Source: Cohaesibacter celericrescens (lineage in GTDB: Bacteria > Pseudomonadota > Alphaproteobacteria > Rhizobiales > Cohaesibacteraceae). From it: a stretch of DNA of 64,000 nt. Positions 1 to 8,006 of the stretch are shown in pieces. Where the stretch lies: assembly GCF_002866925.1 (NCBI RefSeq), contig NZ_PKUQ01000016.1:124001-188000 (forward strand), given 5' to 3'. Position numbers and translations under genes: made by a program. The stretch's first letter is position 1. Every line of letters begins with the position of its first letter. Below the pieces are notes generated by a model that did no database searches, was not told the origin of the DNA, and worked only from the letters and a program-made list of their open reading frames with translations.

Positions 1-407
1 TCAAAATAGCCATAAAATCTATGTGGCATTGGTTGCGAGTTCCGTCAAGGCAAATACGAACCTATCCCCGAAGCGTCGGGGAGTCGGCGGCTCCATGAGG
101 GGAGACGAGGGCAATCAGAACAATGTTTTTGTTCTTTATTGCTCAAAAAGTGAGTCGCGGAAATGCCGCGATTGTGCTCTATAAGGGCTATATCTTGCCC
201 ATAGCGCAAAAAAGGGCTATTTCTCAGCATAAGTATTGAGAGAATCTCTCGTTTACGAGATGGTGACGGCAAAAAATGCGATTTGTCTTGGCAATTTCCC
301 CAAGCTTGCTCATTTGCGGTGCAAATGCGCGATAAACAGCCGTTTTATTGCGGAAAATTGTGATAGGCATAGGCCACTGGATGGCAAAAAAGAAGTGTGA
401 TTAAAGA
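1..407. other. Intergenic region upstream of the LysM gene; no gene seen
   Basis: I find no convincing gene here. Two small perfect hairpins are visible: CCCCGA/TCGGGG with a 4-nt loop at 66-81, and CATTTGC/GCAAATG with a 3-nt loop at 311-327. Neither is followed by a T-run and neither matches an RNA family I recognise. The region presumably carries the promoter of the LysM gene, but no clear -35/-10 pair stands out. Confidence 0.5.
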
Positions 408-1952
408 ATGAACCCACTTGTTCTACTACTCGCCGTTGGCGGTGGCATCGCCGCAGTCACTGCTGGAGTTGTCGTGTTTGGTGATCAACTCGGTTTTGGG
501 GACGAAGCTAAAGTGTCCACTCCACCGGCTGCAGTTCTGACCGCGCCTGTTGAGGCACCCAAAATTACTGAGATAAAGCCTGATGTTGCCGTCGATGTAA
601 CAGAAACAGGGCCTGCTGATGACCCCGTTCCTGAAAGCAAAGTGCCATCGTTTGATATTGTGCGCGTTCAGCCAGATGGTCAGACATTGGTGGCGGGCAA
701 AGCCAGTCCTGGTTGGAAAGTTGAACTGAAGAACGGTGATGCCGTGATTTCCAGCGCTGTGGCAAATGACACCGGTGAATGGGTCATGGTGTTGGAGGAG
801 GCGCTGAATGAAGGTGTTTCCGACCTTTCATTGTCAGCGGTGTCCAAGGACAATTCAAACACACTAACTTCGTCGAGCAATGTGACCGTGGCATTGCCTG
901 AAGATGGCAAAGGCGAGCTTCTTGTTGTCGAGACCGAGCCGGGTCAAGCCTCAAAGGTTTTGGCCAAGATTGCCAAATCAACGTCTCAAGTTGAAACGGT
1001 TGCTGAAACTCCTGTCGTTGCAGCTGTTGATGATACCAAGTCAGTTGTCGCTGAAGTCGAGCAAGTGGTGGAACCTGTCGCAGAAAGCATCGAAAAAACT
1101 GTCAAAGACGTTGCTAGCCCGTCAGAAAATGCTGAAACAATCGCGAAGGTCGAGGATGCCATCCCACCCGCAGTTGAAGTGGTTGAACCTTTGGCGGCAG
1201 AACCAGTTGAGCCAGCTTCCGATCCTGTTGTTGCCTCCAATGAGGCCGAGACAGTGGCTGAGCCCGTTGTTCCGACAATAAAGCCAGACGTCATAGAGCC
1301 GGTTGATAAGGCCGAGGCTCCTGAGCAAAAGCCCGAAGCATCCAAATCAATGGTCGTTTCTATTGAAGCGGTTGAATTGGAAGGGGATGTCTTGTTTGTC
1401 GCTGGCGCTGCAGAGCCAGCCGGATCTGCCGTTCGTCTCTATGTTAATAATCGCGCTATTTCCGATAGCAAAAGCGGAGAGACTGGTCGGTTCTTGTTTG
1501 ACGGTAAGTTGAGTTTGGAGCCCGGTACACATCAGGCGCGGGTTGATTTGTTTGATCCCAAAACTGGTTCTGTCGCGACACGCGCTGAAGTAACATTCTC
1601 CAAAAAACAAGCTCCTTTGGCTGCTGTCAGCGGGGAAGGGGCGGCGGAAACGCCCGAACCGGATCAGGGTGCGGCATATGCTGTTTCTGAAGAGGTGAAG
1701 CTCAAGAAAGTCATTATTCGTCGCGGCGACAATCTGTGGGAGATTGCCCGTCGGGTGTATGGTGCCGGTATTCGCTACTCCACGATTTATGACAGCAATG
1801 CGTCTCAGATTCGCAATCCCCATTGGATCTATCCGGGGCAAGTTTTTGAATTGCCGCAGGGTGAGGCTGATTGGGAAACAAACTTTGATGCGATCGAAGA
1901 TGCGCCGGAAACGAAGCAATCTGCTGGTGCCAGCGAACAAGTTGCCCAATAG
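408..1952 (+). CDS. LysM domain membrane-anchored envelope protein
   Basis: This 514-aa protein probably binds peptidoglycan in the periplasm. A single hydrophobic segment at residues 3-25 should anchor it in the inner membrane. Two Ig-like beta domains follow (about residues 84-160 and 313-395), separated by a long low-complexity linker of V, E, P and A (about 170-310). A LysM domain lies near the C-terminus (about 430-482), with the typical RRGDNLWEIARR start and the YPGQVFELP end. Alphaproteobacteria commonly carry such Ig-like/LysM proteins beside an Atm1-type transporter, as here. The start has only a weak AAAGA upstream. A strong terminator at 2001-2031 closes the unit. LysM is certain; the physiological role is unknown. 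Confidence 0.9.
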   Translation: MNPLVLLLAVGGGIAAVTAGVVVFGDQLGFGDEAKVSTPPAAVLTAPVEAPKITEIKPDVAVDVTETGPADDPVPESKVPSFDIVRVQPDGQTLVAGKASPGWKVELKNGDAVISSAVANDTGEWVMVLEEALNEGVSDLSLSAVSKDNSNTLTSSSNVTVALPEDGKGELLVVETEPGQASKVLAKIAKSTSQVETVAETPVVAAVDDTKSVVAEVEQVVEPVAESIEKTVKDVASPSENAETIAKVEDAIPPAVEVVEPLAAEPVEPASDPVVASNEAETVAEPVVPTIKPDVIEPVDKAEAPEQKPEASKSMVVSIEAVELEGDVLFVAGAAEPAGSAVRLYVNNRAISDSKSGETGRFLFDGKLSLEPGTHQARVDLFDPKTGSVATRAEVTFSKKQAPLAAVSGEGAAETPEPDQGAAYAVSEEVKLKKVIIRRGDNLWEIARRVYGAGIRYSTIYDSNASQIRNPHWIYPGQVFELPQGEADWETNFDAIEDAPETKQSAGASEQVAQ

Positions 1953-2000
1953 GGCGCGTTGCGTTCGGTTGGGTCGCTGAAATGGTGAAGCAAAATATGG

Positions 2001-2031
2001 AGCGGCTCGGAAAAATCCGGGCCGCTTTTTT
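2001..2031 (+). terminator. Rho-independent terminator of the LysM gene
   Basis: AGCGGCTCGG and CCGGGCCGCT form a 10-bp stem with one G-T wobble and an AAAAAT loop, followed by TTTTTT. It lies 48 bases after the LysM gene stop. Confidence 0.9.
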
Positions 2032-2100
2032 GTGCGAGTTCATCGTATTTTTTCGATGAACTCTTGCTATGTGCAATGATTTGGTCTATTTATCGCACAA
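2030..2100 (+). repeat. Nested inverted repeats upstream of arsR-type gene
   Basis: An outer pair, TTGTGCGA (2030-2037) and TCGCACAA (2093-2100), encloses a perfect 10-bp hairpin, GAGTTCATCG (2036-2045) and CGATGAACTC (2054-2063). The two share bases 2036-2037, so they are partly alternative structures. The element sits 60 bases before the regulator start and could be an operator or a leader RNA fold. The hairpin lacks a clean T-tract, so termination is less likely. Confidence 0.5.
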
Positions 2101-2160
2101 TTACGATGAAGACTGTTTCTTACGCCCCACCTCAAAACCAATATCTCAACGATTGGACAC

Positions 2161-2532
2161 ATGATGCGTGATACGCGCCTCAGTTCTATCCCTCTGGAAA
2201 TGGACCTAACAGAGCCGCAGAACGCGTGTTGTTCGAATGTGGAAGATTTGGCATTGGCCTACAAAGCTTTGTCGCATCCAGTTCGGTTGATGATTCTGTC
2301 CAAGATAGGTAAGCAAAGCAGCCGTTGTTGCGGTGATATTTGCTCTGCGTTGCCTTTGGCTCAATCGACGGTGTCCCAACATCTGAAGGTTTTGCGAGAG
2401 TGTGGATTCATCGAATTGGAAACGGCAGGACAGCAGTCTCACTATCGGATCAACCAAGAGAAAATCAAATGGCTCTCCTCAGCCAATGATCTTTTCTTCG
2501 CACAATTTGGCTCTCACGAGCCGTCTGATTGA
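2161..2532 (+). CDS. ArsR/SmtB-type winged-helix transcriptional regulator
   Basis: This 123-aa protein has the ArsR-family winged-helix fold: AYKALSHPVRLMIL at residues 33-46, then the recognition helix LAQSTVSQHLKVL at about 65-78, then the wing. It is cysteine-rich (C23, C24, C56, C57, C61). C56-C57-G-D-I-C61 sits in the alpha-3 position where ArsR proteins often carry metal or redox ligands. It lies 72 bases upstream of an Atm1-type exporter on the same strand, so it probably controls that gene in response to a metal or thiol signal. The ligand is inference. The RBS is weak; M14 (2200) is an alternative start. Confidence 0.85.
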   Translation: MMRDTRLSSIPLEMDLTEPQNACCSNVEDLALAYKALSHPVRLMILSKIGKQSSRCCGDICSALPLAQSTVSQHLKVLRECGFIELETAGQQSHYRINQEKIKWLSSANDLFFAQFGSHEPSD

Positions 2533-2604
2533 AGGCGATATCTGACAGACCAATTTCGAATAGAATGCGCGGTTGCATGCCGCCAACCTCAGGACCAAGT
2601 ATTT

Positions 2605-4533
2605 ATGGTGCAAACACCCCCTATCGCTAAACCGGCAGGCACTAAGGCCAAAAGCGTTGATGCAGAAGCGTCCGCATTTGGAACCCTACGCAATCTGTGG
2701 CCTTATATCTGGCCAACAAATCGTTCAGATTTAAAGACAAGGGTGGCGGTCGCTATGATTGCCATGGTTTTTGGCAAGGCCGTCAATGTGCTAACACCCT
2801 ATTTGTTCAAATGGTCGACTGACTCCTTGACGCAACCCAATGCAGCTGACGGCGTTGGCATGATTGCATGGTTGAGCATTCCAATCATGCTGGTCGCCGC
2901 CTATGGTGTGGGGCGGATCTTGAATGTCGGCTTTGATCAGATGCGCGATGCTTTGTTTGCTCGTGTTGGGCAATATGCGGTACGCAATCTGTCGAATGAA
3001 ACATTCCGGCATATGCATAACCTGTCATTGAGGTTTCACTTGCAGCGCCGCACGGGGGGCTTGTCTCGGATCATTGAGCGCGGCACCAAGGGCATTGAGT
3101 CTGTTGTGCGGCATACGATCCTCAATGCATTTCCGACACTGTTGCAATTCATCTTTATGGCAATCGTCATCGCCTATGAATTCGACTTCGTTTATCTGCT
3201 GGTTGTCGTGGTAATGGTGGTGGTCTTCGTGGTTTTTTCCGCGAAGGTGAGTTCTTGGCGGATTGATATCCGGCGCAAGATGAACGAGTCCGACAATGAT
3301 GCACATTCTAAAGCGGTCGACAGTTTGTTGAATTTCGAGACCGTCAAGTATTTCGGCAACGAAGAGCGTGAAGCAACGCGGTTTGACAAATCTATGGCCG
3401 TTTATGAGAAGAATGCCATTCGTACATGGGTTTCTTTGGCTTGGTTGAACTTTGGCCAGATCACGGTCTTTTCTATTGGCATGGCCGTGTGTATGGCGCT
3501 TTCGGCGCGGGCGGTGATCGATGGCACGCAAACGGTTGGCGACTTTGTACTGATTAATGCGCTTTTGATGCAGCTGTTCATTCCGCTCAACTTTTTCGGT
3601 TTCATGCATCGCGAGATCAAACAAGGTTTGGTGGATTTGGAAGCCATGTTTGAGTTGATGCGCCAACCTGCTGAAGTGATCGATAAGACTGACGCTGCGC
3701 CCCTTGCTGTGTCTGGTGGGGCTGTGCGGTTTGACAATGTGTCTTTTCATTATGATGCTGACAGGCCAATCCTGAAGGGGGTTAGCTTTGAGGTGCCTGC
3801 AGGGAAAACTGTTGCAATTGTCGGGCCGTCCGGTGCGGGTAAATCGACCATCTCAAGGTTGCTGTTCCGTTTTTATGATGTAACCGATGGCTCTATCACC
3901 ATCGACGGGCAAGATCTGAGAGACGTGCAGCAGCAGAGCCTGCGGCATAATATTGGAATGGTGCCACAAGACACGGTGCTGTTTAACGACACGCTTTTGT
4001 ATAATATCGGCTATGGACGTCCTGATGCGGAGCAAAGTGAAATTGTCGAAGCTGCTCGACTGGCTCAAGTCTCAGATTTCATCGCCAGCTTGCCAGCCGG
4101 TTTCCAAACCGAGGTCGGGGAGCGTGGTTTGAAGTTGTCAGGTGGTGAAAAGCAGCGTGTGGCTATTGCGCGAACCATTCTCAAAGCGCCACCTATCCTG
4201 GTGCTTGATGAGGCGACGTCTGCATTGGATAGTCATACAGAACAAGAAATTCAAACCGCTCTGGATGAAGTATCGCAAAATCGGACTACGGTTGTGATTG
4301 CACACCGGTTGTCGACTGTCATCGGTGCTGATGAGATCATTGTTCTTGAAGCGGGCAAAATCCGTGAACGTGGTCGGCATGCGGATCTGCTGGAACAAGG
4401 CGGGTTATATGCGTCTATGTGGGATCGTCAGCGTGAAGCCAGTGAAGCACAAGAGCGTTTGCGGCAGGCAATGCAGGGCGATGAATTCGGGTTCTTGCCA
4501 AGCCATGATCGAGAGATTGAAAAGATTGACTAG
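2605..4533 (+). CDS. Atm1/HMT1-type ABC exporter (permease-ATPase half transporter)
   Basis: This 642-aa half-transporter fuses a six-helix type I exporter membrane domain (about 40-335) to an ATPase domain (about 370-610). Visible motifs are Walker A GPSGAGKST (407-415), signature LSGGE (511-515), Walker B ILVLDEATSALD and the AHRLST switch histidine. Atm1-family proteins export glutathione-linked or sulfur species across the inner membrane; bacterial homologues also confer heavy-metal tolerance. An AGGA lies about 10 bases before the ATG. It follows a cysteine-rich ArsR-type regulator, which supports a metal or thiol stress role, and ends at a strong terminator at 4563-4597. The substrate cannot be read from sequence. 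Confidence 0.92.
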   Translation: MVQTPPIAKPAGTKAKSVDAEASAFGTLRNLWPYIWPTNRSDLKTRVAVAMIAMVFGKAVNVLTPYLFKWSTDSLTQPNAADGVGMIAWLSIPIMLVAAYGVGRILNVGFDQMRDALFARVGQYAVRNLSNETFRHMHNLSLRFHLQRRTGGLSRIIERGTKGIESVVRHTILNAFPTLLQFIFMAIVIAYEFDFVYLLVVVVMVVVFVVFSAKVSSWRIDIRRKMNESDNDAHSKAVDSLLNFETVKYFGNEEREATRFDKSMAVYEKNAIRTWVSLAWLNFGQITVFSIGMAVCMALSARAVIDGTQTVGDFVLINALLMQLFIPLNFFGFMHREIKQGLVDLEAMFELMRQPAEVIDKTDAAPLAVSGGAVRFDNVSFHYDADRPILKGVSFEVPAGKTVAIVGPSGAGKSTISRLLFRFYDVTDGSITIDGQDLRDVQQQSLRHNIGMVPQDTVLFNDTLLYNIGYGRPDAEQSEIVEAARLAQVSDFIASLPAGFQTEVGERGLKLSGGEKQRVAIARTILKAPPILVLDEATSALDSHTEQEIQTALDEVSQNRTTVVIAHRLSTVIGADEIIVLEAGKIRERGRHADLLEQGGLYASMWDRQREASEAQERLRQAMQGDEFGFLPSHDREIEKID

Positions 4534-4562
4534 GCGATTCAAGATTATGGAATAATAAATAA

Positions 4563-4603
4563 AAAGCCGTGATAATTCATAAGATTATCACGGCTTTCTC
4601 ATT
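4563..4603. terminator. Bidirectional terminator between the Atm1-type gene and the SDR gene
   Basis: AAAGCCGTGATAAT (4563-4576) and its exact complement (4584-4597) form a 14-bp stem with a 7-nt loop. A-rich sequence flanks it on the left and T-rich sequence on the right, so it can serve both convergent genes. Confidence 0.9.
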
Positions 4604-4699
4604 TTTTGATTCCGGTGGCGCCTTTTGGGTGAAATGCGCAAACAAACCGATGTAAGTAATTGATAACTAATATAACGATGGGACATGAACGACGTTATG

Positions 4700-5452
4700 T
4701 TAGTCGATCAGCGGGCTTCCGTAGTCTTTCCAGCTTTTGGATGGGTAATTGAACATTCGGCCGTGGCCTGTACAGGCGGGCACCAGACAATCAACAATAT
4801 AGGGAGCCAATTCGCTTGGGTGGGGCAGGGTTTTTGGATCTTCCCCTGGAACGGCTTTGGCGCGCATACCGGTGCGTGTCGGGCCGGGATTGAAACAATT
4901 TACGCGCATATTGGTTTGTTCGGTTTCACCTGCGTAGGTGCGTACAAGGGCTTCAAGGCCAGCCTTGGATACGGAATAAACACCCCAGTATGGTTTGCAT
5001 TTGTGTGGAGAACCGGAGGTCATGAACAGGGCGCGACCTGCATCTGACTGTCGTAGTAAAGGGTCGAATGAACGAATAAGGCGCCAATTGGCCGTCAGAT
5101 TCACACCCAAAACCTTGTCCCAGTCTTTTACAGGATCTGCATGGCCCAACGGCGTGACAGCACCGAGCAAACCGGCATTGGCAAACAATATGTCGAGTTT
5201 GCCCCACCGCTCAAAGATAGCGGCACCAAGGCGATCTATGCCTTCATAATCCATCAGGTCAAGCGGCACGAGCGTGGTGGCGCCACCAAAGGCCTTGATT
5301 GCATCATCAAGCTCTTCCAATGCGCCAACTGTTTTGGCAACAGCAATGATATGCGCACCTTCGCGTGCGAGGGCGATTGCTGCTTGCCAGCCAATGCCCC
5401 GTGATGCGCCTGTCACTACAGCCACACGTCCTTCAAGACGTTTTTCTGTCAT
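4700..5452 (-). CDS. Short-chain dehydrogenase/reductase (SDR)
   Basis: This 250-aa classical SDR has the NAD(P)-binding motif TGASRGIG (residues 14-21), the NAG motif in ILFANAGLLG, an active-site serine in MTSGSP and the YSVSK catalytic Tyr-Lys pair at about residue 160. The family oxidises or reduces alcohols and ketones; the substrate here is unknown. It lies 47 bases downstream of purF on the same strand, an arrangement common in Rhizobiales, so the two are probably co-transcribed. It ends at the bidirectional terminator at 4563-4597. Confidence 0.9.
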   Translation of the reverse strand: MTEKRLEGRVAVVTGASRGIGWQAAIALAREGAHIIAVAKTVGALEELDDAIKAFGGATTLVPLDLMDYEGIDRLGAAIFERWGKLDILFANAGLLGAVTPLGHADPVKDWDKVLGVNLTANWRLIRSFDPLLRQSDAGRALFMTSGSPHKCKPYWGVYSVSKAGLEALVRTYAGETEQTNMRVNCFNPGPTRTGMRAKAVPGEDPKTLPHPSELAPYIVDCLVPACTGHGRMFNYPSKSWKDYGSPLID

Positions 5453-5499
5453 GTCGTCTGTCTTTCTTTTGGCACGCCCTGTCTGTTGACATTCAGGGC

Positions 5500-7029
5500 T
5501 TATTCTTTCAGCAACCCGCCTGCACGATGGTCCTCGGCCCCTTCAATGTCTACCAGAGCGGTTGGATAGTCGCCGGTGAAGCAATGGTCGGTGAATTGCG
5601 GTGATTTATTGTTACGCTTGGCATAACCACAGGCACGATAGACACCATCAAGGGAAATAAAGCCAAGTGAATCTGCGCCAATATATTTGCGCATGCCTTC
5701 AAGATCATATTGTGCGGCAAGCAAATTGGCCCGATCAGGTGTATCGATTCCATAATAGTCTGAGTGGGTGATTGGCGGGCTAGCCAGAAGCATATGCACT
5801 TCTGTCGCGCCTGCATCGCGCATCATCTGTACGATTTTCGAAGAGGTTGTGCCCCGAACCAGACTGTCGTCGACCAAAACGATCCTTTTTCCTTCAACCT
5901 GTGAGCGGTTGGCGGAGTGTTTTAGGCGAACACCTAATGCGCGGATTTGTTGTGTTGGTTCGATGAAGGTTCGGCCGACATAGTGATTGCGGACGATGCC
6001 CAGTTCAAATGGTATGCCAACGCCTTGTGCATAGCCTAATGCGGCTGGAACACCCGAATCGGGGACAGGAACAACCACATCGACATCTAGCGGCAATTCC
6101 TTGGCCAACTCACGGCCCAGAGCCTTGCGAACGTCATAAACCGATCTACCATCAAATACCGAGTCAGGGCGTGAAAAATAGATATATTCAAAAATATCGA
6201 GGCGGGCGGGGACATCGGGGAAGGGATGGTAGCTCTCTACGCCTTCGTCGGTGCAGACAACCACTTCGCCATTTTTGATATCCCGCACGAATTTTGCACC
6301 GATCATATCCAGCGCGCATGTCTCGGATGCAAGCACGGGAGAGCCGTTCAAATCGCCCAGAACCAAAGGACGAATACCAATAGGGTCGCGTGCACCAATG
6401 AGCTTTTTGCGGGTGAGGGCTATCAATGCGTATCCGCCTTCCATTTGGCGAATTGCGTCAATGAAGCGGTCTACGATGTTTGACTCGCGGCTTTTGGCAA
6501 TCAACTGTGATACCACTTCTGAGTCGGACGTTGACTGGAAGATTGCACCGCGTTTGATCAACGATTTGCGCAGGGTCATGGCGTTGGTGAACTGGCCATT
6601 GTGCGCAACGGCGATGCCGCCACCTTCAAGTTCTGCAAACAGCGGCTGAATGTTGCGCAGGGCAGCGCCGCCAGCTGTTGAGTATCGATTGTGTCCGATG
6701 GAAGCCGTGCCGGGCAGCCGTTCCAACGTGTGCGCATTGGAGAAATTATCCCCAACGAGACCAAACCGTCGTTCTAAATGGAAGTGTTCGCCGTCATAGG
6801 TTGCGATGCCTGCTGCTTCTTGACCACGATGCTGCAGGGCATGCAGCCCTAATGCCGTAAGAGCTGCTGCATCGGGTGTTTTATAGATGCCAAAAACACC
6901 GCACTCCTCATGCAGAGTGTCGCCTTCCATGTTCCAATCATCGTCTGTGTGATTGGTTGGTGTGATCTGACTGTTGGATTCAGTCAGTGGGAGAGAGTGA
7001 GACGCTGGGGTTTGTCCCTTAACCGACAT
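5500..7029 (-). CDS. purF: Amidophosphoribosyltransferase
   Basis: PurF makes 5-phosphoribosylamine from PRPP and glutamine, the first committed step of purine synthesis. An N-terminal propeptide precedes HEECGVFG, where C43 becomes the N-terminal nucleophile after processing. The glutaminase motifs ALQHRGQE and GHNRYST follow. The PRPP loop is VLVDDSLVRGTTS. The C-terminal HCFTGDYPT segment is typical of the PurF type that carries an iron-sulfur cluster. I chose the ATG at 7029 because AAAAGGA lies 10 bases upstream. An in-frame GTG at 7086 would add 19 residues but has a poor RBS. Confidence 0.96.
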   Translation of the reverse strand: MSVKGQTPASHSLPLTESNSQITPTNHTDDDWNMEGDTLHEECGVFGIYKTPDAAALTALGLHALQHRGQEAAGIATYDGEHFHLERRFGLVGDNFSNAHTLERLPGTASIGHNRYSTAGGAALRNIQPLFAELEGGGIAVAHNGQFTNAMTLRKSLIKRGAIFQSTSDSEVVSQLIAKSRESNIVDRFIDAIRQMEGGYALIALTRKKLIGARDPIGIRPLVLGDLNGSPVLASETCALDMIGAKFVRDIKNGEVVVCTDEGVESYHPFPDVPARLDIFEYIYFSRPDSVFDGRSVYDVRKALGRELAKELPLDVDVVVPVPDSGVPAALGYAQGVGIPFELGIVRNHYVGRTFIEPTQQIRALGVRLKHSANRSQVEGKRIVLVDDSLVRGTTSSKIVQMMRDAGATEVHMLLASPPITHSDYYGIDTPDRANLLAAQYDLEGMRKYIGADSLGFISLDGVYRACGYAKRNNKSPQFTDHCFTGDYPTALVDIEGAEDHRAGGLLKE

Positions 7030-7170
7030 GAGCGAGAGGTCCTTTTGCTGCTCGTCTAAATCACACTGCCTTGTTGTGCGGGGCACTAATCCCGCGGCGC
7101 TATGATCTGATGTCTAGAGCATCAAGCGCTCAATCGAGCGCAAATATGATGCACTAACCCGTAAAAATGA

Positions 7171-7195
7171 GAATGGCGGGTTGTACCCGCCATTC
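7171..7195 (-). terminator. Terminator of cvpA
   Basis: A perfect 11-bp stem (GAATGGCGGGT with ACCCGCCATTC) and a 3-nt loop, followed on the minus strand by TCATTTTTA. It lies about 80 bases beyond the cvpA stop and upstream of purF, so cvpA and purF appear to be separate units. Confidence 0.8.
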
Positions 7196-7275
7196 CATTG
7201 AAATCTTTTCTACCACAGCTAAGCTGTTTCGTCTGCAATGCTTTGGTTGCCGTGACAATTTTTACCAAGGCGAAC

Positions 7276-7881
7276 TTAGTTATTGCTGCTATTGCCAACC
7301 AGATTATCAAGTTCAGTGGCTTCACCGTTCTTGTAGCTTGTATCGTCAGTGTCGGCCGTGCCTTCACGTCTTTGCTTGAGCTTTTCCAGCAATTGTTCTT
7401 CGGGATCATCCGGCAACAGATTGATCAAACGTTCACCAACGCTGTTCAACAGGGGTTTGGCTTTGGCCTGCGCAACCCAAGTCGGTTGTTTGTCTTCAGG
7501 AACGAACCAGTTGAAGAAGATCATCGCAACGGCCATCAAAACAGCACCACGTGCGGCACCAAATACAAAACCGAGCGTGCGATCCAAGGCGCCGATGCGA
7601 CTGTCCAATATAAAATCGGAAATTTGCATGGTGATAAAGGATACCACGATCAAGGTGATCAGGAAAATCCCCAGAGCTGTCGCGCCTTGTGCCACGATAG
7701 GCTGAGGCAGGTATGTCTGGACGTAGGGCAGCACATGCTCGAACATGGTGACAGTCAGATATGCTGCAGCCAACCAAGCACCGATGGAAAGGACTTCGCG
7801 CACAAAGCCGCGGATCATGGCAAGGAAGGCGGAAATCAGCAAGACGATAAGAAAAATCCCGTCAAGGAGTGTGATGGGCAT
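7276..7881 (-). CDS. cvpA: CvpA family membrane protein
   Basis: This 201-aa protein has four predicted membrane helices in its first 135 residues (roughly 5-22, 28-48, 64-86, 103-125), including the family pattern IRGFVREVLSIGAWLAA. A polar, charged C-terminal tail of about 65 residues follows. CvpA proteins are linked to colicin V production, purine metabolism and envelope homeostasis; the biochemical function is not settled. It lies directly upstream of purF, as in many proteobacteria, but a strong hairpin at 7171-7195 separates them. AGGA sits 10 bases before the ATG. Confidence 0.9.
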   Translation of the reverse strand: MPITLLDGIFLIVLLISAFLAMIRGFVREVLSIGAWLAAAYLTVTMFEHVLPYVQTYLPQPIVAQGATALGIFLITLIVVSFITMQISDFILDSRIGALDRTLGFVFGAARGAVLMAVAMIFFNWFVPEDKQPTWVAQAKAKPLLNSVGERLINLLPDDPEEQLLEKLKQRREGTADTDDTSYKNGEATELDNLVGNSSNN

Positions 7882-8006
7882 TAGAATTTCATCCTGTTAT
7901 CTAGCGGTGCGCGGGTGGTTCTGCCAACAGATCTCGGCAAAGAACGCGTTTGATTGTCTCTATAGGACCATGAAGGGGGCAAGAGCAAGGCTTTTTGGTC
8001 AACTTC

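Noticed and set aside
45..272. 75-codon minus-strand open frame before the LysM gene
   Set aside because: No RBS, odd composition and no family resemblance; treated as chance.
1347..1949. 200-codon minus-strand open frame inside the LysM gene
   Set aside because: It is antisense to the conserved LysM domain and has no recognisable motif.
3025..3750. 241-codon minus-strand open frame inside the Atm1-type gene
   Set aside because: It is antisense to a fully conserved ABC transporter and has no family features.
5476..5499. GCCCTG/CAGGGC hairpin between purF and the SDR gene as a terminator
   Set aside because: It has a short stem, a 12-nt loop and no T-run on the minus strand; co-transcription is more likely.
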